From positions 1 to 64,000 of the forward strand of contig JAEEQN010000012.1 in NCBI GenBank assembly GCA_016285345.1: a stretch of 64,000 nt of DNA. Reading direction: 5' to 3'. Shown piece after piece: positions 49,884-58,138 of this stretch (position 1 is the stretch's first letter; each line of letters opens with the position of its first letter). Under the pieces are notes generated by a model, which did no database searches, was not told the DNA's origin, and was given only the letters and a program-made list of their open reading frames with translations. The stretch comes from Victivallales bacterium (GTDB taxonomy: Bacteria; Verrucomicrobiota; Lentisphaeria; Victivallales; UBA1829). Position numbers and translations under genes: made by a program.

Positions 49884-49897
49884 GAAAACGTTTGCGC
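49884..49897 (+). promoter_or_regulatory. Candidate LacI-type operator
   Basis: Contains the palindrome AAACGTTT (49886-49893) within GAAAACGTTTGCGC, like half of a PurR/LacI-family operator. It lies just after a TATACA -10-like box (49876-49881) and 63 bases before the GH2 start. Confidence 0.45.
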
Positions 49898-49959
49898 GGG
49901 GTGACGGCATCCCGTGCAGCACACCACCATTCCACCTCAAGCTCTATGGAGGCCGCAGC

Positions 49960-52900
49960 ATGGATTCCACCTCAACCGCCGTTTGTCCCGTCTACACGAA
50001 ATCCGCAACCCGCGACCGCATCGGCCTGTGCGGCATCTGGAAGCACCAGATCAACACCTCCGCCGAACGCCCCGACGACAGTATCGCATGGGAGGATTAC
50101 GAAGTGCCGGGCTGGAAGAGCGCCGTAAGAAAAGACGTGCCGTATTTCCTGTGGTTCCGGCGCGAAATCGAGGTTCCGGCGGCCTGGCAGGGCAAACGCG
50201 TCGTGCTGAACCTGCGCGGCGCGCGGAATACCCCGAAAGTCTTCCTCGACGGCAAGCTCGCCGGGAGCAAGTTCGACGGCTGGACGCCGTTCGAGCTCGA
50301 CATCACGGATTTCGTGCGGCCGGGCAATTGCCACACGCTCGACCTGTGCTGCGGCGACCGGAGCGCGGTCGAGGACCTCACGAAGAGCCCGGACGAGATC
50401 GCGCACACGATCGCCCCGGTCGGCGGATTCCACGACAACTGCGGCCCGTTTCTGCCGGTCTGCCTCGACGCGTACGAACCGCTTCATGTTGAGGATTCCC
50501 GCCTCGCGATCGTGACTTCGGTAAGAAAAATGACCATAGGCGTGACCGGTGCGGTCGTGCAGGCCGCGGGCGCGCTTCCGGATGCGGCTGAGCTCAAGAT
50601 CGAATGTGCCGTGCTGGACGGGGAGACGCCCGTGCTGACCTTCGGCGGCGTTCCGCAATTCGGCGAGGTCAAACTCTCGGACGAAGCGGACGATACGGCG
50701 TTCAATCCCGGCGCGTGGCGCTTTGAGACGGCGTTCCCGGACGCGAAACTCTGGACGCCCGAGACCCCGAACCTCTACCGCCTCAGAATCCGCCTTTATT
50801 CGAACGGAAATCTCTGCGACGAATCCTTCATGCGCTTCGGATTCCGCGAGGTCTGGTGCGACGGCCCCGATTTCTTCCTGAACGGCGTGAAGCGCCGTCT
50901 GTTGGCTTCAAGCACATGGCCCGCCTACGGCTACATCCCGCGCGAAGAGGTCTTCCGCCGCGTCCGCCAGTGGAAGGAAGACGGCATCCTCGCATTCCGG
51001 TTCCACAACCAGCCGTGGCAGGAAGAATACCTGGAGGCATGCGACGAGTTCGGTATCATGACGATCGACGAGTCGCCCGTGTACACCGACGGCAACGCCA
51101 TGTACGCGTACAACGAGGATTGTTTCTGGAACAACTTTGCCGACGTGCTGCGCGGCATGATCCGGCGCGACCGCAACCACGCCTCGCTTGTGATGTGGAG
51201 CGTCGGCAACGAGATCCTGTTCATGGGCTCGGTCAAGTTCTGTCCCGACCTCAACCGCCGTCTCGGCGAGATGGGCACGCTCACGAAGCGGTTCGACCCG
51301 ACCCGCGCCACGATGTTCGAGGCGGACCGCGACCCGGACGGCAAGTACGACATGATCGGGCTGCACTATCCGCACGAAATGCCCGCGCTGTACGCGTACC
51401 CCGACGCCGCCGAATGGCTCGGACGCCGCATCGAGGCGGAAGCCGCGGGCGGAATGCTCGGCAAACAGTCCGGCACGTTCTTCTGGGATCGGAAGAAGCC
51501 GCTGTACATCGGCGAATACCTGTGGTGTCCGCAGACCGACTACTCTGTCGGTTCCATCTGGTTCGGCGAGGAAGTCTACCTCAACCGCCAGAGATGCAAC
51601 CGCGACGCGAAATACCTGGGCTGGATCGACCAGACCGAGGCATTCCGCATGGCGAACGTCACCGGCATGTGCCCCTGGACCGCCTACGGGTTCGGCGGCA
51701 CGTCCGTCCCCGGCGCGGCCGAAGCGGAAAAGATATTCTACCGGCGGATCGCGTGTTTCCGCCGTGACCGCTCATCGCGTGTGTTCGCCAAGACGAAGAA
51801 AAACGTCGCGTTCGACGTGCTCAACGACTCGCCGGAGACGCAGGATTTGAAGCTGACGATCTCCGTTGACGGTGCCGATACGGATTCCGTTGCTTTCACG
51901 CTCGAACCGGGCGGCGCGCGCACGGTTTCGCTCGGTTTCATGGCGAAGAACGTTTCAGGGAAAGCTCTGCCTGATTACGAGACTTCCACGCTCGAATTCC
52001 GTCTGACCGCCAACGGAAACGAGGTCCAGCGCGAGAGCTTCCAGTACAAGGTTTATCCTGCGTCCGCCGGAGACGATACGGAAAACATGCATATCTGCCG
52101 TGCGCCCGGCGATGTGGTTTTTTCCTCGCTGAATCCGGCGGAGGATATAGTAATCATCGATGAAAACGTACTTGGCACACCAGAAAGTCCCGCTCAGTTC
52201 GATACGGAAGGCTTCCGGCGTTTCCTCTCGGCGGGCGGACGCGCGCTCGTGCTGGCGCAGGGCACGCTTGATCCGCTCGGGCTCGGCGTGAACCTCACCG
52301 ACCACGCGTCGACCATGGCGTTCCCGCTCGCGCCGAACCATCCTCTGCTCGCAGGGCTCGAACCCACTGATTTCAAATGGTGGGCGGACGGACATTACAT
52401 CTCCCGCCGCGAGGTCATCCGCGAAGGGCGCAATGGCCTGGAATTACACCTCGTGACAGGCGGGTTCAACGCCCTCGCGCAGGGGCCGTTCGCCGACCTG
52501 CCGTTCGGGGACGGCCACGTGGTGCTGATGCAGCTGCTCGCCGGGAGCAAGCGCGTCGCTGAGCCCGCCGCGGAGATCCTGTACAAAAATGCCGTTTCCT
52601 ACCTCAAAAATCTCCCGCGCAAGCCCGCCGTCCCGGTCAAAGTGCTCGCATCCGATCCCGACGTCCTCCGCGTACTGCGGACCGTCGGTGTGAACGATTC
52701 CGGCGCGGACGATGCGCGGTTCATCGCGGCCGACGGCGCGTGCCCCGGCCTGAATATGACGCCGGATCGGCTCGCTGCGTGGATCCGCGACGGCGGCGTC
52801 TTCTGCTGGCACACGCCCGATGCTCAGACGTTCGAACGCCTGAAACACGCCATTGGCGCGGACGGGATCGCCTGCGTGAAGGGCGATTGCTCCGGCTTCG

Positions 52901-54021
52901 TCTCCGGCCGCGAATCGCCGCTCCTCTTCGGCGTCTCCCACGAGGACCTCACGCACTGCCGCATCTACGACTGGGACAGCAAGCTCGATATTCAGCCCGA
53001 CGCCGTTTCCATGCGGTTTGTGCCGGAGGCGTTCGCGCAGCCCGGTCCGGTCTCCGGCGCGGTCAAGCTCGACGGCGGCCCCGTTCCGATGAACACGCCG
53101 CCCGTCGGCATGCCCGGATTCGTGGATCCCGCTCCGCATTCGGTCTTCACCGCCGTCCGCGAAAAGGCCGGCCTCGTCTGCCTCACGCTCCGCGTCGACG
53201 CTCCCGAACCGCTGCCGGACATCGTCGACATGGGCGTGAACGGCGGACATTACGTGTTCAAGTTTGCCGAAAAACCGCTCTGCCGCATCGCGGTCGGCGA
53301 CACGGAACAGGTCTGGTTTGTTCCGGACAGCCCGGGCGAATACCGTACCGTCATCCATCTCCCCGCCGGGACCTCGAAGATTGATGTTCGCGGCGCAGGC
53401 CGTGCCGGAGTCGGCGCGGGCGTGTTCGCCGAAGCGTATCTCTCCGAAGCGGAATATCCCGCCGGAACCGAAGTTCCCGCCGTGCCGGGTTCGCTCGTGA
53501 GCTGGAAACTCGGCGAAGGACGCGTGGTGCTGGACGGCGCGAACTGGACGTGCGTCCGCGACAACAACGGTCCGCGCGGCGAACGCTATCTGAGCGGGCT
53601 TCTGCGCAATCTGGGCGCGGGATTCTATACGGAACGCCGGGACGCGGGCGAAGCCGACGATCCGCACAACCTGATTTCCCAGACGCGCATCGCAGGCGGG
53701 CTCGTCCAGGTGTTGTCCAACAACACGCTCGTCGAGCTGGAAACGGACTTCGAAACAACGCAGTCCGGAGTTCATGTCGTGCATATCGACGCCGTCTGCT
53801 ATCCCTACCAGCGCATCTATTCCCAGGTCACGATCGAGATCGATGGCAAGCCCGCCGCAGAACGCGAAGTCCCGTCCGACGTCACCGCCGGGTATGACCT
53901 CGCCGAAGTCACGCTCGACGCAGGAAGGCACCACATCCGCATGACCTACGGCAACGACGGATTCGGCGACGGCGGCGACCGCGCGCTCTTCATCCGCAAG
54001 CTGAAAGTCCTGCCGAAATGA
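49960..54021 (+). CDS. Large GH2-family glycoside hydrolase
   Basis: A 1353-residue enzyme from the ATG at 49960 (GGAGG 7 bases upstream); an ATG at 49882 lies on the likely operator and is rejected. The order is a jelly-roll sugar-binding domain (about 60-180), an immunoglobulin-like domain (about 185-290) and the TIM barrel. Acid/base Glu418 is in SVGNEIL and the likely nucleophile Glu519 in YIGEYLW. Long C-terminal beta-rich and Rossmann-like domains follow (about 590-1150). The final domain (about 1225-1353) resembles a malectin-type carbohydrate-binding module. No signal peptide is seen, so it probably acts in the cytoplasm on imported oligosaccharides. The exact sugar is not clear. Confidence 0.85.
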   Translation: MDSTSTAVCPVYTKSATRDRIGLCGIWKHQINTSAERPDDSIAWEDYEVPGWKSAVRKDVPYFLWFRREIEVPAAWQGKRVVLNLRGARNTPKVFLDGKLAGSKFDGWTPFELDITDFVRPGNCHTLDLCCGDRSAVEDLTKSPDEIAHTIAPVGGFHDNCGPFLPVCLDAYEPLHVEDSRLAIVTSVRKMTIGVTGAVVQAAGALPDAAELKIECAVLDGETPVLTFGGVPQFGEVKLSDEADDTAFNPGAWRFETAFPDAKLWTPETPNLYRLRIRLYSNGNLCDESFMRFGFREVWCDGPDFFLNGVKRRLLASSTWPAYGYIPREEVFRRVRQWKEDGILAFRFHNQPWQEEYLEACDEFGIMTIDESPVYTDGNAMYAYNEDCFWNNFADVLRGMIRRDRNHASLVMWSVGNEILFMGSVKFCPDLNRRLGEMGTLTKRFDPTRATMFEADRDPDGKYDMIGLHYPHEMPALYAYPDAAEWLGRRIEAEAAGGMLGKQSGTFFWDRKKPLYIGEYLWCPQTDYSVGSIWFGEEVYLNRQRCNRDAKYLGWIDQTEAFRMANVTGMCPWTAYGFGGTSVPGAAEAEKIFYRRIACFRRDRSSRVFAKTKKNVAFDVLNDSPETQDLKLTISVDGADTDSVAFTLEPGGARTVSLGFMAKNVSGKALPDYETSTLEFRLTANGNEVQRESFQYKVYPASAGDDTENMHICRAPGDVVFSSLNPAEDIVIIDENVLGTPESPAQFDTEGFRRFLSAGGRALVLAQGTLDPLGLGVNLTDHASTMAFPLAPNHPLLAGLEPTDFKWWADGHYISRREVIREGRNGLELHLVTGGFNALAQGPFADLPFGDGHVVLMQLLAGSKRVAEPAAEILYKNAVSYLKNLPRKPAVPVKVLASDPDVLRVLRTVGVNDSGADDARFIAADGACPGLNMTPDRLAAWIRDGGVFCWHTPDAQTFERLKHAIGADGIACVKGDCSGFVSGRESPLLFGVSHEDLTHCRIYDWDSKLDIQPDAVSMRFVPEAFAQPGPVSGAVKLDGGPVPMNTPPVGMPGFVDPAPHSVFTAVREKAGLVCLTLRVDAPEPLPDIVDMGVNGGHYVFKFAEKPLCRIAVGDTEQVWFVPDSPGEYRTVIHLPAGTSKIDVRGAGRAGVGAGVFAEAYLSEAEYPAGTEVPAVPGSLVSWKLGEGRVVLDGANWTCVRDNNGPRGERYLSGLLRNLGAGFYTERRDAGEADDPHNLISQTRIAGGLVQVLSNNTLVELETDFETTQSGVHVVHIDAVCYPYQRIYSQVTIEIDGKPAAEREVPSDVTAGYDLAEVTLDAGRHHIRMTYGNDGFGDGGDRALFIRKLKVLPK

Positions 54022-54062
54022 TCCGTTTTGCCTGAGCTCGATTCTCAAGTGTGTTTCTACCT

Positions 54063-54099
54063 GCCGCCGCTTCCGTTTCCGCAACGGGCGGCGGCTTTT
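54063..54099 (+). terminator. Terminator of the GH2 gene
   Basis: GCCGCCG and CGGCGGC form a stem around a TTCC-rich loop, followed by TTTT. Confidence 0.7.
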
Positions 54100-54157
54100 C
54101 CGTCTTCCTCTCCACCGTTTTTTTTGAAAAATAAACCATTAAATCTATGAAAAAAAT

Positions 54158-54197
54158 CAAATAGTGCATTGATTTTCTTGTAGGTGTACTGTATAGT
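54158..54197 (+). promoter_or_regulatory. Promoter of the GH39 gene with shared motif copy 2
   Basis: TTGATT (54169), 17 bases, TATAGT (54192-54197). The motif CAAATAGTGCAT (54158-54169) abuts the -35 box, the place expected for an activator. Confidence 0.55.
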
Positions 54198-54303
54198 TTA
54201 AACGAAAAAATGTAGTTTTCCGCCTGCCTTCCGGTTTTGTAAGCTCAAAGCGGGCGGTCTGAACCGCATGTGATTCCGAACCCAAAGTTCAAGGAGCAAG
54301 TTC

Positions 54304-56610
54304 ATGAAAAAACAAACGGCAGTTTCCCCCGCAAAGAAGAATGAAACCCGCGTCATCGAATCCGACCTCTCGCAGCTCAAAGGGCCGCGTTCCATGGTCT
54401 GGAGCGACTGCGTCGGCGCCGGCCGCATCGGCGAAGGGCTCCGCGAATCCTGGCGCAAACAGCTGGAACACTGCCACAAGGAATTCGGATTCCGTTACCT
54501 CCGGGCGCACGGCCTGCTCCACGACGAAATGCGCGTGTATACCGAGGACAAAAAGGGCAACCCCGTCTACAACTTCATGTACATCGACGACGTGTACGAT
54601 TTCCTGCTCTCCATCGGCATGAAGCCGTTCGTCGAGCTCGGATTCATGCCCGAAAAGCTCGCGTCCGACAGCTTCAAGGATGAACGCCCCAATTTCAACG
54701 AAGACACCGTCTTCTGGTGGAAGGCGAACGTGACTCCGCCGAAGAAATACGAGAAGTGGGACGCCCTCATCAAGACGCTCGTCCAGCACTGGACCGACCG
54801 CTACGGCGCGGATGAGGTCAAGACCTGGCGTTTCGAGGTCTGGAACGAGCCGAATCTCAACATCTTCTGGCGTCTCGCCGAAAAAGACCGTCTCCCCGAA
54901 TACCTCAAGCTCTACGAGCACACCGCCAAGGCCGTGAAGTCCGTCAACAAGGACTACCCCGTCGGCGGCCCCTCCGGCGCGGGTCCGGTCTTCATTGAGG
55001 AACTGATCGACTACTGCAACAGGAAGAAAGTCCCCCTGGACTTCATCACCTACCACACCTACGGCCTCGGCGACGGCCCCAGCGGCCTCGACCAGTACGG
55101 CAACCGCAAGCTCTTCCTGCATCCCAGCCTCCACTACGTCTGCGACAGCGCGAACCAGCCGCTCCCCGCCATCGTGAAGAAGGGCAAAAAGAAACTCCCC
55201 GTTTACATCACCGAGTGGAACTCCTCCTATTCGCCCGTCGACCCGGTACATGATTCTTTCTTCGCCGGTCCGTTTATCCTGGAACAGCTCCGCAACACCG
55301 AGGCGCTCGACTCCATGAGCTTCTGGACGTTCACCGACATCTTCGAGGAAAACGGCCCCGCGCCGCGTCCGTTCCACGGAGGTTTCGGCCTCATGTCCTA
55401 CCAGGGCATCCCGAAGGCGGCCTACTGGGCGTACAAGTATCTTTCCCTCCTCGGCAGTACCGAGCTCGTTTCCTCCGACAAGTCCTCCTACGTCTGCCGC
55501 GATGAAAAGGGCGGCGTGCAGGTCCTGTTCTGGGATCTCTCCCACCCCACCGACGGCGGCAAGGTCAGCAACCAGGACTTCTTCTTCAAGACCGTACCCG
55601 CCACGGACAAGGGCGAAGCGTCCGTCGTCCTGCATCATCTCCCCGCGGGCGAATACGATGTCAAGGTCCACATGATCGGCTTCCAGCAGAACGACCCGTA
55701 CACGCTCTGGCTGAACGCCGGCGCCCCGGCCGACCTCACCCGCGAGGATGTTGAGGAGATCAAGAAGAATTCCGCCATGGAACCTGTGTTCCAGTCCAAT
55801 ATCAAGGTCGACGGCATGGTCACGCTCACGATGCCGCTCCAGGCGAACAGCGTGTATTTCATCAGCCTCACCCCGATCAAGCTCGCTCCGGTGAAAGCCG
55901 CTCCCGCGAAGAAGGCCGAGGCGAAGTCCGCCGCGAAACCTGCTGAAAAGCCGGATCCTGCGAAGAAGGCGGAAGTTAAGAAGGCGGAAGCCAAGCCTGC
56001 CGAAAAAGCTCCGGCAAAGGCCGCTGTTCCCGCGAAGAAAGCTGAAGTCAAGCCCGTTGCGAAACCTGCCGCGAAAGCCGCCGCTCCTGCGAAGAAAGCT
56101 GAAGCCAAGCCCGCCGCGAAGGCTGTCGAAAAGCCCGTCCCCGCGAAGAAAGCGGAAGCCAAACCCATCGTGAAGACACCTGCAAAGAAAGCGGAAGTGA
56201 AGCCCGTCGCGAAACCTGTGGCGAAAGCTCCGGCAAAGGCCGCCGCTCCTGCGAAAAAAGCCGCGCCCGCTCCGGCCCCGGCAAAGAAAGCCGCTCCTGT
56301 GAAACCTGCCGCGAAGCCTGCTCCTGCAAAAGCCGCTTCCAAGCCTGTTTCCAAACCTGCGACGAAGGCTCCGGCAAAGCCCGTCGCGAAACCTGTAGCA
56401 AAGTCTCCGGCGAAAAAGGTTGCCCCTGCCCCGGCAAAGAAAGCTCCGGCAAAGCCTGCCGCGAAGCCTGCGTCAAAAGCTCCGGCAAAGCCTGCCGCTA
56501 AAGCTCCGGCGAAAAAGGTTGCTCCCGCCCCGGCAAAGAAAGCTCCGGCAAAACCCGCCGCGAAACCCGCGGCGAAGGCTCCGGCGAAAAAGCCCGCGAA
56601 GAAAAAATAA
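54304..56610 (+). CDS. GH39-like glycosidase fused to a lysine/alanine/proline-rich tail
   Basis: A 768-residue protein. Residues 1-500 resemble GH39 beta-xylosidases: a TIM barrel with acid/base Glu182 in EVWNEPN and nucleophile Glu304 in VYITEWNSS, then a beta-sandwich. From about residue 528 to the end, the chain is a 240-residue repeat of Ala-Pro-Ala-Lys-Lys-type units, as in histone H1 and bacterial histone-like proteins. No signal peptide is present. The tail could bind nucleic acid or an acidic surface (inference). The DNA of the tail keeps the same high-GC codon style. It has its own promoter and terminator. Confidence 0.87.
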   Translation: MKKQTAVSPAKKNETRVIESDLSQLKGPRSMVWSDCVGAGRIGEGLRESWRKQLEHCHKEFGFRYLRAHGLLHDEMRVYTEDKKGNPVYNFMYIDDVYDFLLSIGMKPFVELGFMPEKLASDSFKDERPNFNEDTVFWWKANVTPPKKYEKWDALIKTLVQHWTDRYGADEVKTWRFEVWNEPNLNIFWRLAEKDRLPEYLKLYEHTAKAVKSVNKDYPVGGPSGAGPVFIEELIDYCNRKKVPLDFITYHTYGLGDGPSGLDQYGNRKLFLHPSLHYVCDSANQPLPAIVKKGKKKLPVYITEWNSSYSPVDPVHDSFFAGPFILEQLRNTEALDSMSFWTFTDIFEENGPAPRPFHGGFGLMSYQGIPKAAYWAYKYLSLLGSTELVSSDKSSYVCRDEKGGVQVLFWDLSHPTDGGKVSNQDFFFKTVPATDKGEASVVLHHLPAGEYDVKVHMIGFQQNDPYTLWLNAGAPADLTREDVEEIKKNSAMEPVFQSNIKVDGMVTLTMPLQANSVYFISLTPIKLAPVKAAPAKKAEAKSAAKPAEKPDPAKKAEVKKAEAKPAEKAPAKAAVPAKKAEVKPVAKPAAKAAAPAKKAEAKPAAKAVEKPVPAKKAEAKPIVKTPAKKAEVKPVAKPVAKAPAKAAAPAKKAAPAPAPAKKAAPVKPAAKPAPAKAASKPVSKPATKAPAKPVAKPVAKSPAKKVAPAPAKKAPAKPAAKPASKAPAKPAAKAPAKKVAPAPAKKAPAKPAAKPAAKAPAKKPAKKK

Positions 56611-56632
56611 GCGGTCCATTTCAGACTGACTT

Positions 56633-56673
56633 GCCCGGCATCGGAATCCAGTTTCCCTTGCCGGGCTTTTTTT
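56633..56673 (+). terminator. Terminator of the GH39 gene
   Basis: GCCCGGC and GCCGGGC form a stem across a 20-base loop, followed by seven T. Confidence 0.8.
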
Positions 56674-56772
56674 GATCCAGAAGATAGTCCGGGAATCTGA
56701 TATACTGTAAACACCAAATCCACCCGAAACGGCAAATTTAATTTATTCTCGAAAATACTGTACACGGGATGT

Positions 56773-56784
56773 CAAAAAGTGAAT
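56773..56784 (+). promoter_or_regulatory. Shared upstream motif, copy 3
   Basis: CAAAAAGTGAAT. With its flank (56772-56800) it aligns to the region at 49815-49845, including ATGTTT and TTGA words. It lies about 65 bases before the -10 box of the isomerase-like gene. Confidence 0.4.
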
Positions 56785-56845
56785 GTTTATTGATAAAAAG
56801 TACATGCTATCTGCCGCAAACACCATTTAAATTTCGATTTGACGT

Positions 56846-56853
56846 GCTATAGT
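56846..56853 (+). promoter_or_regulatory. Extended -10 box of the isomerase-transporter operon
   Basis: GCTATAGT, preceded by GT, gives TGC-TATAGT, an extended -10 element with no good -35 box at 17 bases. That fits an activator-dependent promoter. Confidence 0.4.
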
Positions 56854-56947
56854 AAATAGAGTTGAATCAGCCTCAGCCGGAGACTGTGTTTGCAATTTTA
56901 ACCGGGGCCGTTTTTTCCTTTTTACGGTTCTATAAGGAGTTATACAA

Positions 56948-58069
56948 ATGGAATTCAATCAGTACTGCGTCACCCGCCGTTCAATGCCCTTCTGGTGCGT
57001 TGGCAACCCGCTGTCCGACCCGTTCGGAGGCTCCGTCCTCGACAAGATCAGCTCGATCGAAGTCGCCAAAATCCTCGCCTGGGCCGCCGGTGAAGGCCTC
57101 ATCGAAGCCACCAGCGCGCATGACGACGACCTCGTCCCGTGGGATCCCGCGAATCCGGACGACGACCTGGATCCGAACAGCGAGACCAGCAAGATCCTCC
57201 GCGAGATCAAATCCATCCTCGACGGCGCAGGCATCAAGTTCAACACGATGACCTGCAGCCTCCACGGCAACAAGATCTTCCGCGACGGCGGACTCTGCAA
57301 TCCTGATCCCGAACTCCGTAAGCTCGCCGCGAAGAAGGTCGAACGCACCCTCCGCATCGGCGCGTACCTCGGCGCAGACTACTACACCTACTGGGTCGCC
57401 CGTGACGGCTTCGAAGTCCCCGCCATCACGAAGTGGGGCGAAGTCTACACCTGGCTGGCCGACGGCCTCAACCACGTGACTGACTACATCGAATCTCAGG
57501 GCCTGAAGAACTACAAGGGCGCCACGGTCGAGCCGAAGCCGAACGAGCCCCGCGGCCAGATGTTCCTCCCCTCCAGCGGCCACGCCGTCGGATTCATTTT
57601 CGGCATGCTCAAGAAGCCGGATTTCTGGGGCGTCAACCCCGAACTGCTCCAGCACGAGAGCATGGCCCTGCTGAACTCCGTCATGACGGTCAGCTACCTC
57701 TGCAGCATGAACAAGCTCAAATTCCTGCATTTCGGCTGCCAGATCAAGGCCCAGTTCGACAATGACTTCCCGCCGCTCATCGGACCGGAAGGACTCAAGG
57801 AAACCGTCTTCATGTTCAACGCGCTCCAGCAGATCGGCTGGAAGGGTATCGTGGAATTCGACTGCCACATGCTCCGCGCCGAAGGCGACCTCAACGCCCA
57901 GATCGAATGCCGCAAGCAGTTCATCCGCGACTGCATCCGCGCGCTTTCCATCGCCATCACCCTCGCCGCCCGCATCAAGCCCGCCGGCAAGCCCGCGTCC
58001 CAGAGCGCCGGCGACCTCGACAGCATCATGCAGATGTGTGGCCTTGACAACGTTCAGGTGAAACGGTAA
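56948..58069 (+). CDS. Xylose-isomerase-like TIM-barrel protein
   Basis: A 373-residue protein related to the actinobacterial type of xylose isomerase. Conserved segments are AHDDDLVPW (catalytic His58), YWVARDG (substrate-site Trp), VEPKPNEPRG (Glu195 and Lys197) and FDNDF (the two Asp of metal site 2). Two positions differ. The NPE-x-x-H metal motif has one extra residue (NPELLQH), and the Asp of HIDLNGQ is replaced by Gly263 (HFGCQ). It may isomerise another aldose or keto sugar, or use one metal. A good ribosome site (AAGGAG) precedes it. It heads the ABC transporter operon. Confidence 0.82.
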   Translation: MEFNQYCVTRRSMPFWCVGNPLSDPFGGSVLDKISSIEVAKILAWAAGEGLIEATSAHDDDLVPWDPANPDDDLDPNSETSKILREIKSILDGAGIKFNTMTCSLHGNKIFRDGGLCNPDPELRKLAAKKVERTLRIGAYLGADYYTYWVARDGFEVPAITKWGEVYTWLADGLNHVTDYIESQGLKNYKGATVEPKPNEPRGQMFLPSSGHAVGFIFGMLKKPDFWGVNPELLQHESMALLNSVMTVSYLCSMNKLKFLHFGCQIKAQFDNDFPPLIGPEGLKETVFMFNALQQIGWKGIVEFDCHMLRAEGDLNAQIECRKQFIRDCIRALSIAITLAARIKPAGKPASQSAGDLDSIMQMCGLDNVQVKR

Positions 58070-58089
58070 CGCGAGTTGGAGGAATTGCA

Positions 58090-58118
58090 ATGGTCATGAT
58101 GCCGACGGTGTCATGACC
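58090..58118 (+). promoter_or_regulatory. Possible leader peptide and hairpin before the ABC transporter
   Basis: GGAGG (58078-58082) stands 7 bases before an 8-codon frame, MVMMPTVS, at 58090-58116. The same bases form a hairpin: GGTCATGA (58092) with TCATGACC (58111). Translation of the small frame would open the stem. Confidence 0.4.
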
Positions 58119-58138
58119 GTACCATTGAGGAGTTATCA

